Shown piece by piece: positions 1 through 11,699 of a stretch of DNA of 64,000 bases (position 1 is its first letter; each line of letters begins with the position of its first letter). The position numbers and the translations under genes are program-made. Origin of the DNA: Jaapia argillacea MUCL 33604 (Eukaryota > Basidiomycota > Agaricomycetes > Jaapiales > Jaapiaceae). Location of the stretch: the NCBI GenBank assembly GCA_000697665.1, contig KL197711.1, forward strand, positions 611,142 through 675,141, written 5' to 3'. Below the pieces are notes generated by a model. It was given only the letters and a program-made list of their open reading frames with translations, was not told the origin of the DNA and searched no databases.

Positions 1-25
1 TCTTTGTTCTGAATGAGCCCCACAG

Positions 26-2004
26 TGCGTACTCCCTTGAACCATATCATAAAGCGAGTGGATCTTCCCATGGTTACAAATGGATTTTTACCCTGTTCTC
101 TCTTGTTCTAGTTATCTCGAATTGGCTCTGAACGGGCCCCTTGACAATGACACCCGTGATAACTTGGTTCGAAGCCATGCAGCCTCGAAGGTATTTGCGG
201 TCACATACACTCCCGACAGATCGGCAGGGATCTGATTTGCCCTTCACAGAGCCTACTGTTTACGATCAATGACTTGCTCGTGTGTTAGCTATCCCGTGGT
301 TGGTCGTCGTGTCTGATTTTGGGTCTAGGATCTCACTCGTTTGGAAACCGGCAACGAAACTTCCTTCAACGAACCTTTCGACCTCCGATCAACCATCGAA
401 GAAGCTGTCCACTTATATCGCGATGAAGCAGCACGTCGGAATCTCCGGTTCAACGTCGTATTCGAACTATCTCCTAAACAAATGATTGTTATCGGCGACG
501 CAAGGAAGGTCAAAACGGCCGTGGCCAATCTCACCGCTAACGCTGGTATGCGCATCTATCGTCAGCCATCCTGTCGCTCACATTTCTTTGAAAAGTGAAA
601 TTCACCTCCGAAGGCGCCATCACAATTCAGTGTCGAGCTTTTGAGGAGCCTGATAGCCTTCGAGATCCGAAGTCGATTGCCGTCGAAATTTTCGTTGCTG
701 ATACAGGCTGTGGCATACCTGGTACCAAATTGGAGAGTATATTTCGAGATTTTGAGCAGGTCTCGACTACAACTCAGCAAAAGGACCATGAAACCCTCGG
801 TATGCCATTCCACCAACTACTTGCATCGCCTTTCACACCCTGCTTCAGGTTTGGGATTGGCTGTTGTGGCCAGAATCGTAGAGCAGCTTGGAGGCCAGTT
901 GCGAGTTGACTCTAAATTGGGAGAAGGCAGTCGATTCTCCTTCGTGGTCCCATTCCAGGTCCATGTCGAGGATTCTGATGGATCAAATTCCCCTTCAGTT
1001 GCATCTTTGCCACTTCGATCGCGTCGGGGGAGCCGCGCCTCTACTGGTGGCAGCGAGGTCCAAAGCTTCGTGGAAGTGCTGGCCACGAATCACATGAGTG
1101 TCCCACCGTCACCCCCCCTGTCTCGCACATCTCCTCCCATTGCTTTATCTCCGCCTAGGTCCTCACAATCGCGAAGGCGAAGCAAGTCCAGAGACTTGGA
1201 ACCCTCAGAGCCCAAAGTGTACGATTCCTCTATGGTCGAATTACAAGCTGGTCCCCAGAAGACGAGTCAATCTCAGATTCAGAAGGTAGCCTTCCAACAT
1301 GTCCCATTATCGTCCGCTCAACTTCTACCACCGTCACTCTCGGGGCGGAGTCGAGGTACAAGTGAGTCGTCGAGTAGACTGCGGGTTCTTGTAGTTGAGG
1401 CAAGTTTCCTCGTCTTGTCCCTTCTCCTCCTCTTAGGCACTTTGCCAACCTCTTTTCAGGATGACGATATCAACCGAATGATCTTATGCAAACGTTTGAC
1501 CTTGGATGGCCATGACGTTACATCTACAAGAAATGGGCAGGAGTGTGTTGGAAGCATCGAGAGAGGGGACAAATTCGACTGCATCCTGATGGATTTGCAG
1601 TGAGTGAGATTTCGTCATCCAGCAAGGTGGTAAATTGAAGGATCGATTTCAGGATGCCTATACTTAATGGATGGGAGGCCACTAGACGCATCCGGGAATT
1701 GGAGAAGTTAACTCCTTACCCAACCCCTTTTTCTGATGAGTACCCACTCCTTCCCCCATCCCTCCAACTGAATGGCCGCATTCCTGTCTTCGCCGTTTCC
1801 GCATCTCTGATCGAACACCAGCGACATGAGATGATGGGCGCTGGCTTCGACGGATGGATCCCCAAACCCGTCGACTTCAAGCGCCTAAGACTGATATTAA
1901 AAGGCGTCACGGACACCGCGCAGCACAGTTCTGACGCTTATCGACCTGGTCGTTGGGAAACCGGTGGATGGCTCGTGGATCGCCCACGTGGTCGTTCTCC
2001 GTAA
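26..2004 (+). CDS. Phytochrome-type hybrid histidine kinase, 3' part (5' end outside window)
   Basis: This is the C-terminal half of a fungal phytochrome: histidine kinase core plus response-regulator receiver. The window opens in an intron. Inferred exons are 26-53, 112-190, 250-279, 329-545, 596-799, 848-1399, 1460-1599 and 1653-2004. The first exon carries the H-box tail RTPLNHII; the His codon itself lies left of the window. Next come the N-box (NLTANA, then VKFTSEG across an intron), G1 (DTGCGIP) and G2 (GLGLAVV). A Ser/Pro-rich linker of about 150 residues follows. The receiver has the acidic pocket VVE-DDD, the phosphoacceptor Asp in CILMDLQMP, and the Lys in PKPVDF. Exon-by-exon similarity to the complete phytochrome at 35116-40996 fixes the family. 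The introns after 53 and 1399 use GC donors. The light-sensing half is not visible. Confidence 0.93.
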
Positions 2005-2252
2005 TTTCTTGGACTTCTTTTATTTTTCTGGTTTTTATGGGTCATTGGGATCCCTGCTACCGTTTGTCTGTCATCACACATCTAGACTTGCATTGCCATA
2101 CACGAGATCTTGCTTCAATCGGATGAATGGATGCATTGGGGATGGTGCTTCCGTCACGCTTTGCTGAGCAATAAGCGACAAATAATCAACTGGAACTGCC
2201 TCGAAAGGTTGAGTCTGGCTGGTAAATCACCAATCCATGTCACAAGCTAAGG

Positions 2253-4082
2253 TTATGACTTCGACATCTCCCGATTGATAGCCCACTTCACAGCTTCCTC
2301 CACATCTTCTGCTTCATAGGTTGGGGTGTGCGGCGAGGGACCGAAGGAGGGATCGTACACTCCCGTTCGTACGAGGATGGACGACCATTTGGCCGCGTTC
2401 GCCCCAGCAATATCTGAAGAAAAATTAAGCGCCGAGCGGAGAAGGGACAAGTTCAGACAGACCTGATTCGGGATTATCTAGGCGTTGAGGCGGCAATGAT
2501 GAGATGGCAATGGATACGATAGTCAACTTCACAGCGTACCTCCAACCATGTATCTATCGGGCAGTTAATTCGTCTGTTGAAAGGAAAGAGAACGCGTGGA
2601 TGTACTTACACTTGAGGTATATTCTGAGGGCGGTGTCCCAACAATTCCTGAAGACGGTCGGACAAAACTTTCTGTGCAAACTTGTACGTCGACTCGGTGG
2701 GCTTGCCATGTTGAACATAGGGGTATGTCGTTCCAGTCAGCGCCTGTCCAACAAAGAGCCGTGAGCGAAACATAACATAACTCCAATTGCAGTTGCAGCG
2801 TAAGAACCTTGTAAACGGCTTGGAATGCCTCTCGAAAGGCTCCTTGTCCCAATCTAGGTCTCTCGAATTCTCCTCTCCATACAAGATCAGGGTTGCAAAA
2901 TACCAAATCTATCTTGCGTTCTTTGAGTTGCTCTGAGACGGGGATATAAGGCCCCCCAATGACACCTCCAGATTGAATGACGTCACAGATTACTTGGACA
3001 TCCAGTGACCAGTTCCGAGGATCATGAAAGACAAATATTGCCGAGATCGGTGTGGTGGCGAAATCTACATGCTAGGCGGCATTGATATGTGTCAGCATAC
3101 AAAATAGAGAGACCAGAGGTATGGCAAGACACCTGTGTTGTCGCACGCTCTGCATCAGAGAGCTCGTGAAAAGGCCACACGCTGACGAAAATCAGCGGAG
3201 ATTCAGACGTATCACGGACATGAAAACCCTACCTGGGATTCCATGCGTGCACATCTAAAGTAGTGTACGCTTTCTGAAAACCATAACTTTGACAAATGTC
3301 AAGTTTAGAAAAGGAGACGAGGTCGAAATACACTCACCCTTTGGCAACCCTGCGTACCATGTCATATTTGCCTCCTAACACCAACACCGGGGTTTCAGCA
3401 TACTCCTCCACAATAGATTTGAGAATGGTGTGAGCTTGGATAAATTGAGTTGGTTTGATCTATGATTCACTTCTAGCGCTGTACACTCGGCACTCGGAGG
3501 TGGATGAAAGCACTCACATCGAACCCAAGTTGCTTGGTCAACCTCAAACAACGGTCTTCTTCGCTGGATCCACCACCATTCGTGATCTACTAAGCCAACA
3601 ACACAGTTCAAGTTCTGTTCCAAGCTTGTCTCTCACTGAAGCTCACCAATATATAGGGAATCTTACTTCAAGCCAATCCAGGTTCAGAGTCGTGGTTTAG
3701 AGGTATGTGAATGCAACTCACACTCGCATGGGGTTATCCCCTTCAAGCATTGCCAACGCCCTTTTCGCTGCTGGGAGGACGCGAGAACCACGGATGAGAA
3801 CGCCATCCTTGCTGGTTCTGAGTAACTTGGACGGAAGCTTCTTGTCGGGAAAGCAACTCACAATGTCAAAAGCAAAAACTAAAGGAGGAGATCTAGGGGT
3901 CGGTGCAGCATCTATGGGGTATAGTATCAGTTCAAAGGCTCAAGCTAATCCCACTGAGCATTAAACTTCGGCCCACTTTGGAAAGCTCTCGATATTGCGC
4001 GATTTATACGAGTAAATCTGGAGCTGGAGCCCTGAACGATATTTCTGGACAAGATGGTCTGACTTCGAAGTAGACCATTCAT
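2253..4082 (-). CDS. HAD-superfamily class IIA hydrolase, HDHD5/CECR5-like, probably mitochondrial
   Basis: The protein is a HAD phosphatase-fold hydrolase of the CECR5/HDHD5 (yeast YKR070W) group. Substrates for this group are poorly known. After a short Arg/Ser-rich N-terminus (start codon 4080-4082, first exon 3977-4082) that resembles a mitochondrial presequence, the catalytic motif FAFDIDGVLIRG is assembled across an intron. Then come ITNGGGSSEEDR, the family block SYGFQKAYTTLDVHAW, and the cap region around 2900-3060. A YPYVQHGKPTESTYKFA block follows. The C-terminal motif is DIAGANAAKWSSILVRTG, with the Asp and the GAN expected for HAD motif 4. At least nine short introns are needed. 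The gene is divergent from the dehydrogenase at 4286, with about 200 bp between start codons. Family assignment is firm; the exact exon edges are not. Confidence 0.88.
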
Positions 4083-4285
4083 ATGTGATACAGGCTTGTG
4101 AAGGATGAGTGCCGTGGGAACACACGACATGTGATGACATTGACAAACCACAAACGGAATCATCAGATATCTTTAGGCAAGCTTCATCATTTCGTTTGCC
4201 TATCTCCTGCTGCGTGCACTGATATCGCGACATATTCTGGCATGATGACAAGTATAGTCTCACATTCTTGCCACAGACCCTCACC

Positions 4286-5315
4286 ATGTCCATTACCTCT
4301 CTCCCTCGAATTGCTGTCGTAGCTGCTGGGGCCATGGGGGCGGCTGTCGGTCACCAACTCACAAAGGCCGGCTGCACCGTCTTCACCAACCTTGACGGAC
4401 GATCGGAAGCCACTCGGCGACGAGCACGAGATGCAGGAATGCAGGATGTCCCTCTCTCCCATCTTGCCTCTCAATCGAACTGGGTGTTGAGTATCCTCCC
4501 TCCCAGTGACGCCTACTCGTTCGCTGAAAGGTTTCTGGAGGAGTATCAGAGATCGAAGGGCACTCGGGCTAGTCAGAAGGAGACGGATGTGACGCTATGC
4601 TATGCAGATTGCAATGCCGTCAATCCAGAGACTGTGAAGACCATCGCAGGACTGTTTGCTGGGACAGGGATCAAGTTTGTTGATGCTGGGATAATCGGAG
4701 GACCTCCCCGGGAGGGCTATAAACCGACCTTTTATGCATCCTCTGATCCCAGCGATACTGGGGTATTGGAGGAATTTGTTGAACTGAACCAGTACGGACT
4801 GAAAATCGTCCCACTCAAGGGTGAAGGGGCGGGTGTGGGAGATGCGAGTGCCCTGAAGATGTCTTACGCTGTGGGTATACTTGGTAGAAACCTCAATATG
4901 GTCCTGATCTATCCTTGTCTAGGGAATCTCTAAAGGCATCACAGGCCTCTGCACAACCATGATCTTAGGTGAGCATCTACTTTTCCCTCCAGCTCTCTCG
5001 CCGACTCGGCACCCAGCGGCACACGCATCGTCACCCGCGACGGCAGAAGCATTGATGCAAGAGTTGAGCATATCGCAACCCATAATCTTGAAAAGGATTA
5101 CCACATCGATCCCTGATATGCTCCCAAAAGCGTATCGCTGGGTCGGAGAGATGGAGGAAATTTCAGCTTTTGTTGGGAGTGGTGAAGGTGCCATTCATAA
5201 GGGGATGGCGAGTATTTATGCTCGTGTCGAAAAGTCTTTGGAGGGGGACGGCGGTGATGTTGATGTTTTGAAGGACTTTGTTGACAAGGCAAGGGGTGGG
5301 ATTGACCGGAAGTAA
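4286..5315 (+). CDS. 6-phosphogluconate dehydrogenase-like NAD(P)-binding protein with DUF1932 C-terminus
   Basis: This is a dehydrogenase of the beta-hydroxyacid/6PGDH-like superfamily. An N-terminal Rossmann motif IAVVAAGAMGAAVG starts at residue 8; the usual first Gly of GxGxxG is Ala, as in many fungal relatives. It is followed by ILPPSDA and DAGIIGGPPREGY, typical of the NAD-binding domain. The C-terminal domain contains SPATAEALMQELS and PKAYRWVGEMEEI, characteristic of DUF1932 (phosphogluconate dehydrogenase C-terminal-like). Exons are 4286-4870, 4923-4968 and 5017-5315. The second intron is only 48 bp and restores the conserved MILAAHASSPATAEAL junction. The substrate cannot be read from sequence. 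Confidence 0.9.
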
Positions 5316-5648
5316 TCGAGTCATCTGGCATTTTGTGCAGCCTCAAGTTCCTCATCCGAGTCGTTCAGATAGACAGCGATCTGCCATTACGTATACGATT
5401 TCCCTTTGATCTTCTTTTCATACAACGCACTAGATTGGCTGGTCAACGAACGAGGGTGCTCGAACGTCTCCTCGTGCCGCAGCATTCTTGCCCTTCTTTG
5501 ACACCTGGACTCCTTAGCCCAAGCCTTCCAATGATCAGATGAGCATCACCAAAAATGGTGGAGCCTATTCTTCGCAAACTACAAATACGCTGCTTCATCC
5601 ATCGACCTGCTAAGTGCTCTTCTCTGCGGCACCGCCCATTCTTTCGTA

Positions 5649-6647
5649 CTATGTCCTCAAGCTCTTCCCCCAAATATACCCTCCATTACTGGCCTGGCTT
5701 ACCTGGTCGAGGGGAGTATGTCCGCCTCGCTTTTGAGGCGACCGACACTCCATACGTCGATGATACCGATGTCAAAAACATCATGCCACTCACCAGTGGT
5801 GGCGTTGCAAGCCCTCCCCACTTCGCAGTACCCATCTTGGAGATCCCAGCTTCATCTGGATCCAAGAGAATCAAGACTCAGGCCTCACAGAGTGCACCAG
5901 AGGGTGCGATAAACTCTGCGTACATAAGTCAAACTTCGGCCATCTTGGCCTATCTGGCTCCCAAACTGGGTTTGGCTGGAGATGTGGATGGGGAAGGAGA
6001 GGAAGAGCGCGAGATCAGGAGAGCTCATATCGACCAATTAGTTCTGACTTCGATGGATCTTTGCTCTGAAGCCCACGATGTAAGTACCTTCTTGCCCGTT
6101 TATCTCTGCTATTCGCATATTGATCACATCTCAGACCCATCACCCTATTGCTTCGAGTCTTTACTGTGAGCGATATCTTTCTGCCAGGCAATCCTGATGC
6201 GTTCTGACCGGACAAGTGTAGACGAAGATCAATTACAAGAGTCCAAGCATCGGGCCCAGATCTTTCGAGCGGAACGTGTCCCAAAGTTCATGAAACATTT
6301 TAACACAGTCCTCTCCTCGAACATAGCGAAGTCTCACAGGTTGGTAGGATCCACCACCACCACTGCCGATCTTGCTTTCTTCCAGGTGAGTTCTCATCCA
6401 GATCTTAGTGAACCGCCTTTATGACGAATTCATATACCTTCGTTTCTAGTCTCTTGAGGGGATCAAGTTCGCCTTCCCGCGACTCCTTAAGGCTATGGAG
6501 ACCTCAGGCACCTATCCTGAGGTATTCGAGTTCCACAAGTCGCTTGCGTCGGAGGAGAAACTGAGTGCATATCTGGGGAGTGATCGGCGAAGGAAGTTTA
6601 CGAACGGCATATTCAGACATTACCCAGAGCTGGATGGGGAGTCGTAA
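5649..6647 (+). CDS. Glutathione S-transferase, sigma/alpha-like
   Basis: This is a soluble two-domain GST. The thioredoxin-like N-domain begins YTLHYWPGLPGRGEYVRLAF, where the first Tyr is the likely glutathione-activating residue. QTSAILAYLAPKLGL forms the helix after the SNAIL-type motif, although the usual Glu/Asp-Ser-x-Ala-Ile appears here as Gln-Thr-Ser-Ala-Ile. The all-helical C-domain contains GSTTTTADLAFFQ, the N-capping box region. Exons are 5649-6079, 6135-6165, 6222-6385 and 6450-6647; the 31-nt second exon restores YYEDQLQES. An in-frame ATG at 5555 would add about 31 residues, but the start at 5649 gives a normal GST N-terminus. The native substrate is unknown. Confidence 0.88.
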
Positions 6648-7298
6648 ATTGTTTCAAGCAGGACAAGTACTGGATGTCAAATCAAATATAAGATTATCGT
6701 CGAGGAAAGTTCTGGTAGTCACATTATTAAGGACTCTTGCAATCGCTTTCGTTGTTAAGTTGCCCAGAGGTATATCGTTAGGACCAAATTGAAGCACTGA
6801 TTGCACAAAACCAAATTCGTGACTACGTAGGTGCATGCAGCCGGTGCAGCGCTAAAGGCGCCATGCTACGGCCGATATCGTGAAATAGCAAGCCGTCATC
6901 AAGGGCCCAAAGAAATGGGGTAATTACGGTGAACGTAGAAGTTGGACTCGAAAAAGATCCCTGAGTGGAATCAATGGTGACAACAAAAGTCCGAGAAAAC
7001 GTGAACAATCTAGATGGATAGGTAGCGAAAGTTGGTGGGAGTGGAGCGGAGAATAACCAGCTGCGAGAACTGTGCTCGTATCCGTGGCACAGCCCTCGTA
7101 GGCAGGCCAGCCTTCAGTGAGGAAAACCAAAAGTCGATAGTTGAACCATCCATGCACAACAGTAGTGCGAATCAAAAAAACCCAGAATGAAATTGAAAAG
7201 ATAACTGAAAACAATAAATGGTATCATGCTTTGTGGTTTGTGCAAAAAGTCTCCAAAATGGCGTCCCAAGTTCAACCAACCATGCGAAGGCGATATGA
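6648..7298. other. Convergent intergenic region, no gene seen
   Basis: About 650 bp lie between the 3' ends of the GST (+) and the mucin gene (-). Short open frames occur on both strands, but none has a plausible start, splice structure or recognisable protein. It presumably holds the two 3' UTRs. Confidence 0.6.
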
Positions 7299-10071
7299 TC
7301 ACCAATTCATACTGTTTTCCCTTAGGATCGGCGCCGAGATGGCGGAGGGCATGACTGGTCTACGCTCCCGCATCCCACCAAACTGACTGATGCGATGATC
7401 GTAACCATCTTCGTCAACAGGAGCTTGGGACGAGTATCCACGGAGGGAATCCTCAGCGTAATAGAAACTCCTTCTCCTCTGACCACCAAGACTGTCCCTA
7501 TCGAACTCGTGATCCATGGGAGGGACGCCTGCAGGATCCGGATCAGACAGTCGGCGATGAGCGAGCTCTTGTCGACGTTTGATGGAGCGATAGATAAGGA
7601 ACCCGAGAACGATGAGGGTAATGCCACCAAGGGCGCTGACGACTCCAACGATTGCATCTTGTCGAGATGAACTTGCCGAAGCAGCGACGCCTGTATTGGA
7701 AGATGAACTGGAGCCACCGCTGCCGTCACTACCACCATTAGGGTCGGCGACGGCGGTGATGGCGAATGATGGATCAATACGGGCGGCAAGCTGAGCAGCA
7801 ATACCTGGCGTGGAGGTGTACAGTGGTGAAGTCCTGACTTTGACCTGGGCGGCGAGGGCATCAACGTCGTCCGATGGGATGTATGCCAACCACATCGTCC
7901 TCAACTGTTGCACGTCTGCGGTACTCTGGTAGACAGAGGGAACGTAGACCTGTAACGCAAAAGTCTGCACTTGGGAGGCTGCAACGGGGAAGGAAGTCAG
8001 AATGTCAACCAACGCTTCAAGGAACGAGTGACTTACGCGAGAGATTCAAGGCTTGCTGCAGAATAACGGGCATCAGGGCAAAGATCTGACCGCTCGAGTC
8101 TGAATTTTGCGCCACGAACTGCCAGTTCAGATCGGTGTCGAACATCAGGCTGATCAAAGTATATCCTGTCATATCCTGAGTAACTTCAACACCATCGGAC
8201 GGGTAAATCCTTGCGGGCAAGTCTGTGGGCAATGGTGCTGTCGTTGGAACACCTGTGGTAGCTGTGCCACTTGGGATCGATAGCGTAGAAGTAACTTGAT
8301 CAGGATCCGTGAAAGTAGAGGGCAGAGCAGAAGTCGAGGAGTCGATGGAAGTGAAGAGTAGGGTTGTCTGTGTGATATACGACGGTAATGGAGGTACCGA
8401 GAAGGTGGATGTCGAGGTGTCCGTAGCAGTGGAGGAGTCAGTAGAGTCGGTGGCGGTGGCGCTGTCGGACACACTATCGGTAGTGCTACTGATAGGTGCA
8501 GTCGGGAATGTGATTGTCACCGAAGTGCTACCTGTATCCGTGGCCGTAACAGAATCACTCGTGGGCGTTGACGAGTCACTGGTGACGGTAGGAGTGAATG
8601 AATCTCTGCAATAACGACGTATCAGTATCCAAGTGCATCAATACAATGAAGGAAACCCACGAAGAGCTGATGGTGCCCGTGGGTGAAGTTGAATCACTCG
8701 TCCCGGTGGATGTGAAGGAATCAGGTGGTGTGGATGTGGGACTATCAGTGATCGTCGGAGTGGAAGTGTCCGATGTTGGGATCGATGTAGTAGGGCTGAT
8801 GATCGATGTCACGATGCAACCAACATCCAAGGGCCCACAAGTGGAGGTAGTGGGATCGGCAGTGGACGTCACCGAGTCAGTTGTAGGGGTTGGTGTCGAA
8901 GTATCCGTCGTTGTGGGAGTGGTTGTGTCCGTAGGAGTAGGCGTCGGGCTTGGCGAATCAGTGGACGTCGGTGTGGAAGTGTCCGTCGAAGTCGGCGTGG
9001 ACGTGTCCGTCGGAGTGGGGGTGGGCGTGTCCGTTGGCGTTGGCGTTGTGCCACCCGATGTCGTGGATAGCATGGAACTGACAACACATAGGAGGTCCAG
9101 AGGATCGCAAGAACTCGCGGTGGTAGTCGGCCCCGGTGCACTAGTCGTAGTTGGTGTGGATGTGTCCGTCGGTGTGGAAGTATCCGTCGAAGTGGGCGTG
9201 GACGTACCCGTCGAAGTGGGCGTGGACGTATCCGTCGAGGTGGGCGTGGACGTACCCGTCGAGGTGGGCGTGGACGTACCCGTCGAAGTGGGCGTTGACG
9301 TATCCGTCGAGGTGGGCGTGGACGTACCCGTCGAAGTGGGCGTTGACGTATCCGTCGAAGTAGGCGTGGACGTATCGCTGGTGGAAGTGATAACGGTGGT
9401 GTCCGTTGGTGTTGACGTTGTGCTATCCGATGTCGTGGGTAGAATGGCACCGACAACACATAGGAGGTCCAAAGGATCGCAAGAACTCGCGGTGGTAGTC
9501 GGCCCTGGTGCACTAGTCGTAGTTGGTGTGGATGTGCCCGTGGACGTCAGCGTAGACGTATCCGTCGACGTGGGGGTAGACGTGGGGGTGGACGTATCCG
9601 CGGACGTAGGGGTGGACGTATCCGTCGACGTCGGAGTAGATGTACCTGTAGCAGTGACTGTATCCGTAACCGTCGTGGTTGGATCCGTTGCCGAGGAAGT
9701 GTCGCTAGTTGCGGTCGGGGTGGACGTGCCCGTGCCTGTCGACGATGGATCACTCGAGGTAGTGGAGTCCGCCGGAGGTGCCGATGTTGTGCCAGGATCT
9801 GCACAGTCAGGTCAGAATAAATGGAAGACTAGGGGTAGACCTGGAACATGGACTCTTCGGTCGGGTTGGTAGCATGAATGGGACGCTCACCAGTAGGAAT
9901 TATTGGTGGCAACTGCCTCGCGTCAAGGTCTTGTGCCGCCCGCCTGGCCATCCTTAGAGACAAAGACCTTCGAGCATGGGAACCAGTGGATGCATGGGCA
10001 TCGACGGAGGAGAGAACGAGGAGGGAAACTAGAAAAGCAACTAGGAGGCTATGCCTGCCCAAGATGTACAT
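7299..10071 (-). CDS. MSB2: Msb2-like signalling mucin (transmembrane osmo/surface sensor)
   Basis: The protein is a single-pass plasma-membrane mucin of the Msb2/Hkr1 type, which in fungi feeds Cdc42-MAPK pathways. Exons 9891-10071, 8661-9798, 8037-8605 and 7299-7978 give 855 residues. In order, they encode a signal peptide (residues 1-25, hydrophobic LLVAFLVSLLVLSS), a long Ser/Thr/Pro repeat domain, and a folded juxtamembrane region with GYTLISLMFDTDLNWQFVA, SSGQIFALMPVILQQAL and YIPSDDVDALAAQVKVRTS. That last region matches the Hkr1-Msb2 homology domain. A transmembrane helix (AIVGVVSALGGITLIVLGFL) and a basic cytoplasmic tail with RRQELAHRRLSDPDPAG follow. Three Cys-containing islands (CDPLDLLCVV twice, CGPLDVGCIV once) interrupt the repeats. 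The repeat domain is encoded by 24-bp units, so alleles may vary in length. Confidence 0.88.
9061..9538 (-). repeat. Duplicated 106-bp cassette flanking the minisatellite
   Basis: Segments 9061-9166 and 9433-9538 are near-identical direct repeats, 372 bp apart. They differ at only a few positions and share the stretch ACAACACATAGGAGGTCCA. Each encodes an APGPTTTASSCDPLDLLCVV island. A more diverged third island lies near 8810-8855. The spacing suggests duplication of a cassette plus its minisatellite arm. Confidence 0.85.
9161..9378 (-). repeat. 24-bp coding minisatellite in the mucin gene
   Basis: About nine tandem copies of a 24-bp unit (plus-strand form GTCGAAGTGGGCGTGGACGT plus four bases) alternate between ..ACCC and ..ATCC variants. 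Each unit encodes the octapeptide TSTPTSTG or TSTPTSTD on the minus strand. Degenerate copies continue through about 8880-9040 and 9535-9660. Confidence 0.9.
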
Positions 10072-10924
10072 GGGATCGATGGTGCACAGATGGGATATAT
10101 ACTATATTGCAAGTTATTTGGGTGTTTGAGTTTTGTGAGAGCGTGGTTGCTGGAAAGCAGGACAGCGAGACACAGTCTATTGTGCAGAATAGTGTCGGCC
10201 TGGAGAAAAAGAGTGTGGGCCTGCTATGGTGGGCAGGAAAGTAGGCAGCGAGGAAAGGCGGAAGGAGCAAAGGGAGGGAGAGTAAGAGAAAGACTAGAAG
10301 AGGCTCAAGGGAATAAATATCTCTCGTCGCGTAGGAGGCGTAGCTGTCCAAATTAGGTTGTCGCTTGTTTGTTTTTGATCAAAACAAGAACAGCCGATGT
10401 TCTTGGCCTGTCTTGGACGGTTTCGAAATGCCGCTCCGTGTCAAGTTGGTCTGTTGCAAAACGCAGTTGGCAGTCGTCTTTGAGAGAGATGTCTTACTCC
10501 TCGGAGGAGGGCTGATTTTCGCAGGAATAAAATCGTATTTCATCTCGTTGCTACGAACTGTACGGCCTCGATCAGAAACATCAGTCCAGCCTGGGAAGCC
10601 TGAGGTCACGCAGGCTTAGGAGTTCGCCCACGAAAAAATATCCTCGAAGCAACAGAAGCACGACAACGCTTCTGCTGCGCGGCGGCCAAGCCGATGGCCA
10701 ATGGGTCCAATTGCTGCAAACCACAAGTTCACCGGAACATGGCGACGGCATGTCGTTGTGATTCTGAATCCCCCAGTTATACGGACTCATTCCCGTGGCA
10801 CGAAGGGATGCATGTCTTGCTTAAGGCTTAGTGGGCATGAGATACGCATACATGACGTGGATGGAAGGGCAGCAGTGGATAGAGCAGCACGTAAAGACAA
10901 GCAAACGATATGGCAAAGAGACGT
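10072..10924. other. Upstream region of the mucin gene, no gene seen
   Basis: About 850 bp separate the mucin start from the 3' end of uL23. It should hold the mucin promoter and the uL23 3' UTR. Pyrimidine-rich stretches lie near 10230-10320 on the minus strand. No convincing ORF is present; the small open frames overlap one another in several registers. Confidence 0.55.
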
Positions 10925-11699
10925 TTAGATGAAACCAATCTGCCAAGAACACAACAAAGTCAACTAATATCCACCACACGAAGAACTTGGACATACCTTG
11001 TTGGCAACGTCAAGCGCGTCGTGGTCAGCCGTCAATCGTACGTATGCCTTTTTCTTGCCGTCGGGGCTACATAACACAAAGTCGTTAGCTTGACGCAAAA
11101 AAGCGAGTGTCAAAGGAAGAGTTCTTACCGGATCAGGGTGTTGACTTTGGCAGCCTGGACATCCCACAACTTCTTGACGGCATCCTTGATCTGGCGCTTG
11201 TTCGCCTTGATATCAACGATGAAGACAAGAGTATTGTGCTCCTCAATCTTCTTCATTGCCGACTCGGTGTTCAGGGGTCTACACAAATCATCCATCAGAA
11301 CCAAACGCTGACGATCTGACCTGTCTTCCAAACCCGGAGAAAACTGAATGAATGGAAGCAAAACTCACTGGACAACAGTCCTGAACTGATCCATCCTAGG
11401 CGCATGAGGGATGCTCGTTCTGGGGTACTTAGGGTTCCGGGGAAGTCGGAGAGTCTTGGGTCGGTGGAAAGACACACTCGTCCTCGTCTTGCGCGAGCTA
11501 TGTGATTGAGTACCCTGGAGCGCCGCCTTCTTTGCTGCCTTGGCTTTCGTGGCAGGGTTGGTAGTTTTAGCGGGTTTGGTGGCTGCAGTCAGATCCGAGA
11601 GGTAGAAAGAGACCGTTGGTAAGGTAGAATAGGTATGGAATGTGAGACGGACAGACATTTTGCGGCAGCCTTGCCCTTGGGAGTCTTTGTGGTAGCCAT
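10925..11699 (-). CDS. RPL25: 60S ribosomal protein uL23 (L25/L23a)
   Basis: This is a cytosolic large-subunit ribosomal protein that binds 25S rRNA near the tunnel exit. Exons are 11657-11699, 11369-11582, 11129-11278, 10997-11066 and 10925-10939. The N-terminal extension is Lys/Ala-rich ([14 protein letters not shown], then [11 protein letters not shown]). The conserved core reads [36 protein letters not shown] and [19 protein letters not shown], ending [12 protein letters not shown]. The last coding exon is only 15 nt (IGFI plus stop). High conservation makes every splice junction except the first quite certain. Intron-rich ribosomal protein genes are normal in basidiomycetes. I looked for snoRNA boxes in the introns and saw no convincing pair. 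Confidence 0.96.

Noticed and set aside
9161-9378. Regular array that could suggest a CRISPR-like structure
   Set aside because: The units are contiguous 24-mers without unique spacers, lie in frame within a mucin exon and occur in a eukaryote.
8598-9872. A 424-codon plus-strand open frame made of Val/Asp/Gly repeats
   Set aside because: It is the exact antisense of the mucin repeat domain. The minus-strand frame has a signal peptide, Msb2 homology domain and TM helix, so the plus frame is a repeat artefact.
11279-11368. Possible C/D-box snoRNA in a uL23 intron
   Set aside because: A TGATGGATGA-like stretch is present but no properly placed D box or terminal stem could be seen.
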